Shown here: one piece after another, positions 33,901 through 35,936 of the stretch
Layout: every line of letters begins with the position of its first letter
Numbering within the stretch: position 1 is the stretch's first letter
Assembly (NCBI GenBank): GCA_900088475.1
Contig: FLMG01003200.1
Location: forward strand, 1-35,936
DNA length: 35,936 nucleotides
From: Hyphochytrium catenoides
Taxonomy: Eukaryota; Sar; Hyphochytriomycetes; Hyphochytriales; Hyphochytriaceae
Reading direction: 5' to 3'
Translations under genes and position numbers: made by a program
The notes under the pieces: model-generated
Seen by the model: only the letters and a program-made list of their open reading frames with translations
Told to the model about the DNA's origin: nothing
Databases searched by the model: none

Positions 33901-34165
33901 GTAGCTCTTCAAGAGCGTCCGTCGTCAGGGATTTGTTGGCCAGGTTGATAAGCTTCTGTGCCACTATCCTCTCGCCTCTCTTTACCCTGTGCTCCAAGAT
34001 AGAGGAAGAAAGAATAAGAGAGAGAGGAGCGTCCACGGGCAACTCTCCCAGGTCACTTGCGACGGAGAGTCGTGACATTGTGCTGCAGCGGGATTCGGAG
34101 GCTTCATAACTTTGGTGCCTATTAGCGTGATCCTCTGCTTGGGAGTATGAGGCTGGCGCTGCCAT
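30968..34165 (-). CDS. LRR protein with two SAM-like domains and a tail anchor (916 aa)
   Basis: Not matched to a named gene. Exons 33359-34165, 32838-33111, 30968-32637; both introns are GT-AG and in frame. An in-frame stop lies just before the ATG at 34165. Residues 1-150 are charged, with a Glu/Lys coiled-coil-like stretch (about 105-145). Residues 150-430 carry ribonuclease-inhibitor-type leucine-rich repeats (VTELDLSYNGIEREGLVSLS, LRTLELGWNQLGDESIDSV, LNTLKLYKNNIGDDGLAAL). SAM-like domain 1 spans about 539-604 (WTSPQVAAWLLWQGFP, EQQIDGSVLDQVDDELLL), domain 2 about 620-694 (WTVRQVQGWVRRRL, HGELFVHLDRQELQEIL). A Ser/Arg-rich disordered segment follows, then one hydrophobic helix (MVSVLTSLSLIVLLTLTNML) nine residues before the end. 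Inference: cytosolic scaffold held in a membrane by its C-terminus. Confidence 0.85.
30998..31060 (-). other. C-terminal transmembrane helix (tail anchor)
   Basis: About 21 hydrophobic residues (AAMVSVLTSLSLIVLLTLTN) followed by a short basic tail, PLRNGARGV. No N-terminal signal peptide is present, so the protein fits a tail-anchored (N-cytosolic) topology. Which membrane is unknown; the basic tail would suit ER or the mitochondrial outer membrane. Confidence 0.7.
31637..32104 (-). other. Tandem SAM-like domains
   Basis: Two SAM-like modules lie in exon 3 of the LRR gene, 32104-31907 and 31861-31637, separated by about 15 residues. Each starts with the W-x-VxxW pattern of SAM helix 1. The first has the IDG-x-x-L core that precedes SAM helix 3. 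SAM domains typically form oligomers or bind partners; the second match is weaker. Confidence 0.7.
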
Positions 34166-34658
34166 AGCTCTGTTCTTTTCGTCTTTGCCTCTCTTCTTGA
34201 ATCTGCCCTAGGCAGAGTTATGAATGAAGTTGGAGCATCGACAACTCGAGGGAATGAAAGAGCCTTTCCTCTTCAGTCTGAAGATGGCCTTGCTTCCTTC
34301 CACTTTTTTCCTTTGCAAGTCTCTACTTTCTTCTGAGATGTTTTGGGCCTCCGTCTCCTTCGCTATGCTACTCAGATCTTCTTGGCCAATGACATCTCCT
34401 GCGAGCTGCTTTCGCTCTCAACTGGATGACTGATGTCTGGAGATGATTGAGTAGGGGGATTGGAGAGAGAGAAGGGAGAGAGAGAGGCAAGCAAGTATGA
34501 AAGGAGAGCAAAGAGAGGGCTGGCTGAGGAAGACAGACAAGCAGAAAGGACTTCCCAAAGGGAGGACATGCAAGAAGAAGAAAGCTCTATGATGATGTCC
34601 AAAGGAAACCAACGTTCACATGGCAAATGAGACCGAGAAAGAGACACATTTTTTAGTA
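34166..34658. other. Upstream region of the LRR-SAM gene
   Basis: About 490 bases between the LRR-SAM start codon and the GA-rich repeat. It should hold the 5' leader and promoter. A 65-codon charged open frame on the minus strand (about 34207-34405) stops before the ATG and cannot be spliced to it in frame with the sites I see. No other feature is evident. Confidence 0.4.
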
Positions 34659-34784
34659 AAAAGAAAGAAAGAGAGAGGAGAGGAAGAGGAAGAGAGAGAG
34701 AGAGAAGAGAGAGAAGAGAGACAAGGGATAGAGAGAGAGAGACAGAGAGAGACAGAGAGAGAGACACAGAGAGAGACACAGAGG

Positions 34785-34832
<48 letters not shown>

Positions 34833-35022
34833 AAGCAAGAGAGAGAGAGAAAGAAAGAGAGGAAGAGAGTGAAAGAGAGAGAGTGAGAGAGAGAGAGAAC
34901 GAGAAAGCGAAAGAGAGAGAGAGAGAATAGAGAAAGAATGAGAGAGAAAGAGAGAGAGTGGGAGAGAGAGAGCGAACGAGAGAGAGAGAGGCAGAGAGAG
35001 AAAGAAAGAGGGATAGAGGAAA
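34659..35022. repeat. GA-rich microsatellite upstream of the LRR-SAM gene
   Basis: About 360 bases of nearly pure purine on the plus strand (GAGA, GACAGA, GAAA units), so CT-rich on the coding strand of the neighbouring minus-strand gene. It ends about 490 bases before that gene's ATG. The open frames through it encode only Ser/Leu or Glu/Arg strings. Confidence 0.92.
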
Positions 35023-35187
35023 GTGGGGTTGGTTGTTGGAGTAGCCAGGCGAGCCCATCACTCCACCCTCCATTCTCTGCCCCTACTGTACCGGGCGTAC
35101 AGCCACATACACGGTCCACGTACGTGCATGATCAGAGATATGCTCTATAGAGGCAACCCATGATACTAAAATCCAGTTAAGTTATAT

Positions 35188-35478
35188 CTAGAATCTGGTA
35201 TCGTTGTCGGAACGGACATAGCCGTTAACGCTCGCGAATATTTGGCTGCAGTTGAAGATACCCGTCATCCGTTTTTCTTCTTCTTCTTCATCGTCATCAT
35301 GTTCATCATCTCGCCACTCGTCCTCGTTGTCTCTATGAGAACCAGAGGTAGAATGGGCAGGAGGAGAGGAGGAGGTCACACATCGCCTGTCGCTGACTGA
35401 AGGCCGAGATGTGAGGGAAGAAGCTGTACCACCATCAGCAGTGCTACTGGCAGCAGTGGCGGTGCTTCCTCTGCTGTC
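35188..35478 (-). CDS. Possible last exon of an unidentified protein (low support)
   Basis: An open frame on the minus strand, about 96 codons, ending at the TAG near 35188. It is Ser/Thr/Ala-rich at first, then strongly acidic (DDEHDDDEEEEEK), ending GIFNCSQIFASVNGYVRSD. There is no ATG at its upstream end; a possible acceptor (GACGACAG) lies next to 35478. Composition alone cannot separate a disordered protein tail from trinucleotide repeat DNA (CTT/CAT runs at 35270-35310). No family recognised. Confidence 0.2.
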   Translation of the reverse strand, partial: DSRGSTATAASSTADGGTASSLTSRPSVSDRRCVTSSSPPAHSTSGSHRDNEDEWRDDEHDDDEEEEEKRMTGIFNCSQIFASVNGYVRSDNDTRF

Positions 35479-35494
35479 GTCCTTTCATTTTGCC

Positions 35495-35710
35495 TCAATT
35501 AAAGTTGAAAGTCGATCGACCGGTAGGAACTAGGGGTAGTCGCTGCTTAAAAAGACGCTCGACGAAGGGTAACTTCAAGGTCCACATATTGTACGCCGAC
35601 TTGAGACAAGCGCAAGGGTCAGATTGGGAGCATAAGTAGCAGGTTACCAGCGATGACACTTGTTCGAAACTTCTAAAGAGAGCCAACTTTCTAGGCTGCT
35701 GCCCTTTCAC
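35495..35710 (-). CDS. Possible Cys-containing ORF or exon, unidentified (low support)
   Basis: About 71 codons open on the minus strand, without an ATG at the upstream end. It includes a Cys cluster (CYLCSQSDPCAC) and a stretch that looks protein-like (KLPFVERLFKQRLPLVP). It stops at 35495 in a different frame from the acidic segment downstream, and I found no splice pair joining them. It might be an exon of a gene cut by the window end, or chance. Confidence 0.15.
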   Translation of the reverse strand: MKGQQPRKLALFRSFEQVSSLVTCYLCSQSDPCACLKSAYNMWTLKLPFVERLFKQRLPLVPTGRSTFNFN

Positions 35711-35936
35711 TTTGTCGCAAGTGCTTCAACAACTGGATGCTGCTTCTTACGTGCTCGGCGATGATAGGGCAAAGATGGGGCCATGCTTATAGAGGGCCAT
35801 GTTTATAGTAACATCTTCAGACCTTTCGACGAAAAGGAGAAGACTTTCCTTGACAAGGGCTGGAAATTGCAAGTAAAACCGTGATATTAGCTCATCGCAC
35901 GCTGCTCATAAGTGCTCCTCCGCGCATGCCGACCCC
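35711..35936. other. Window end, nothing recognised
   Basis: The last 226 bases show no convincing open frame, repeat or RNA gene on either strand. A near-repeat of GGCCATG-CTTATAGAGGGCCATG-TTTATAG occurs at about 35779-35808. Confidence 0.3.

Noticed and set aside
34207-34405. Extra 5' coding exon for the LRR-SAM gene (charged frame of about 65 codons)
   Set aside because: It ends in a stop before the ATG, and the splice pair I could find does not keep the frame of the ATG at 34165.
34372-35119. Ser/Leu-rich and Glu/Arg-rich open frames over the GA tract
   Set aside because: Same artefact: dinucleotide repeats stay open in most frames.

Overview
The window is nuclear DNA from a eukaryote. 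Protein-coding genes are split by short GT-AG introns, while the two histone genes are intronless. Gene content points to a flagellated, non-animal lineage: there is a complete axonemal dynein heavy chain beside a pantothenate synthetase, an enzyme animals generally lack. The H2B stretch [20 protein letters not shown] and the mid-range GC content recall algae or stramenopiles, but this is a weak impression, and fungi that keep flagella or another protist group cannot be excluded. A 60-base run of N (21725-21784) shows the window comes from a draft assembly.

Layout. (1) 50-1620: a divergent histone pair, H2A on the minus strand and H2B on the plus strand, sharing a 788-bp promoter with three evenly oriented CCAAT boxes and a TATA-like element. 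(2) 2120-27860, minus strand: one very large gene for an axonemal inner-arm (single-headed type) dynein heavy chain. I could join 63 exons in frame (62 introns, mean about 217 nt), giving 4,089 visible residues plus a few hidden in the N gap. Nearly all open frames between 2 and 28 kb are exons of this gene or shadows of them. (3) 27861-28893: divergent intergenic region with a long CT-rich microsatellite. (4) 28894-30382, plus strand: pantothenate synthetase, four exons, 322 residues, probable mitochondrial presequence. (5) 30968-34165, minus strand: an uncharacterised 916-residue protein with leucine-rich repeats, two SAM-like domains and a C-terminal membrane anchor. (6) 34166-35936: a 360-bp GA-rich microsatellite, then poorly supported open frames that may belong to another gene.

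Functional links. H2A and H2B form the nucleosomal dimer and are probably co-expressed from the shared promoter. The dynein heavy chain is a ciliary motor, pantothenate synthetase is CoA metabolism, and the LRR-SAM protein is probably a membrane-bound scaffold. I see no evidence that the last three act together; dynein and pantothenate synthetase share only a divergent upstream region. The window holds no CRISPR array, intact transposon or recognisable RNA gene. The least ordinary item is the LRR/SAM/SAM/tail-anchor protein. Other points of interest are two GC-AG introns in the dynein gene, the SQDY ending on H2A, and CT-rich tracts on the coding strand upstream of two neighbouring genes.
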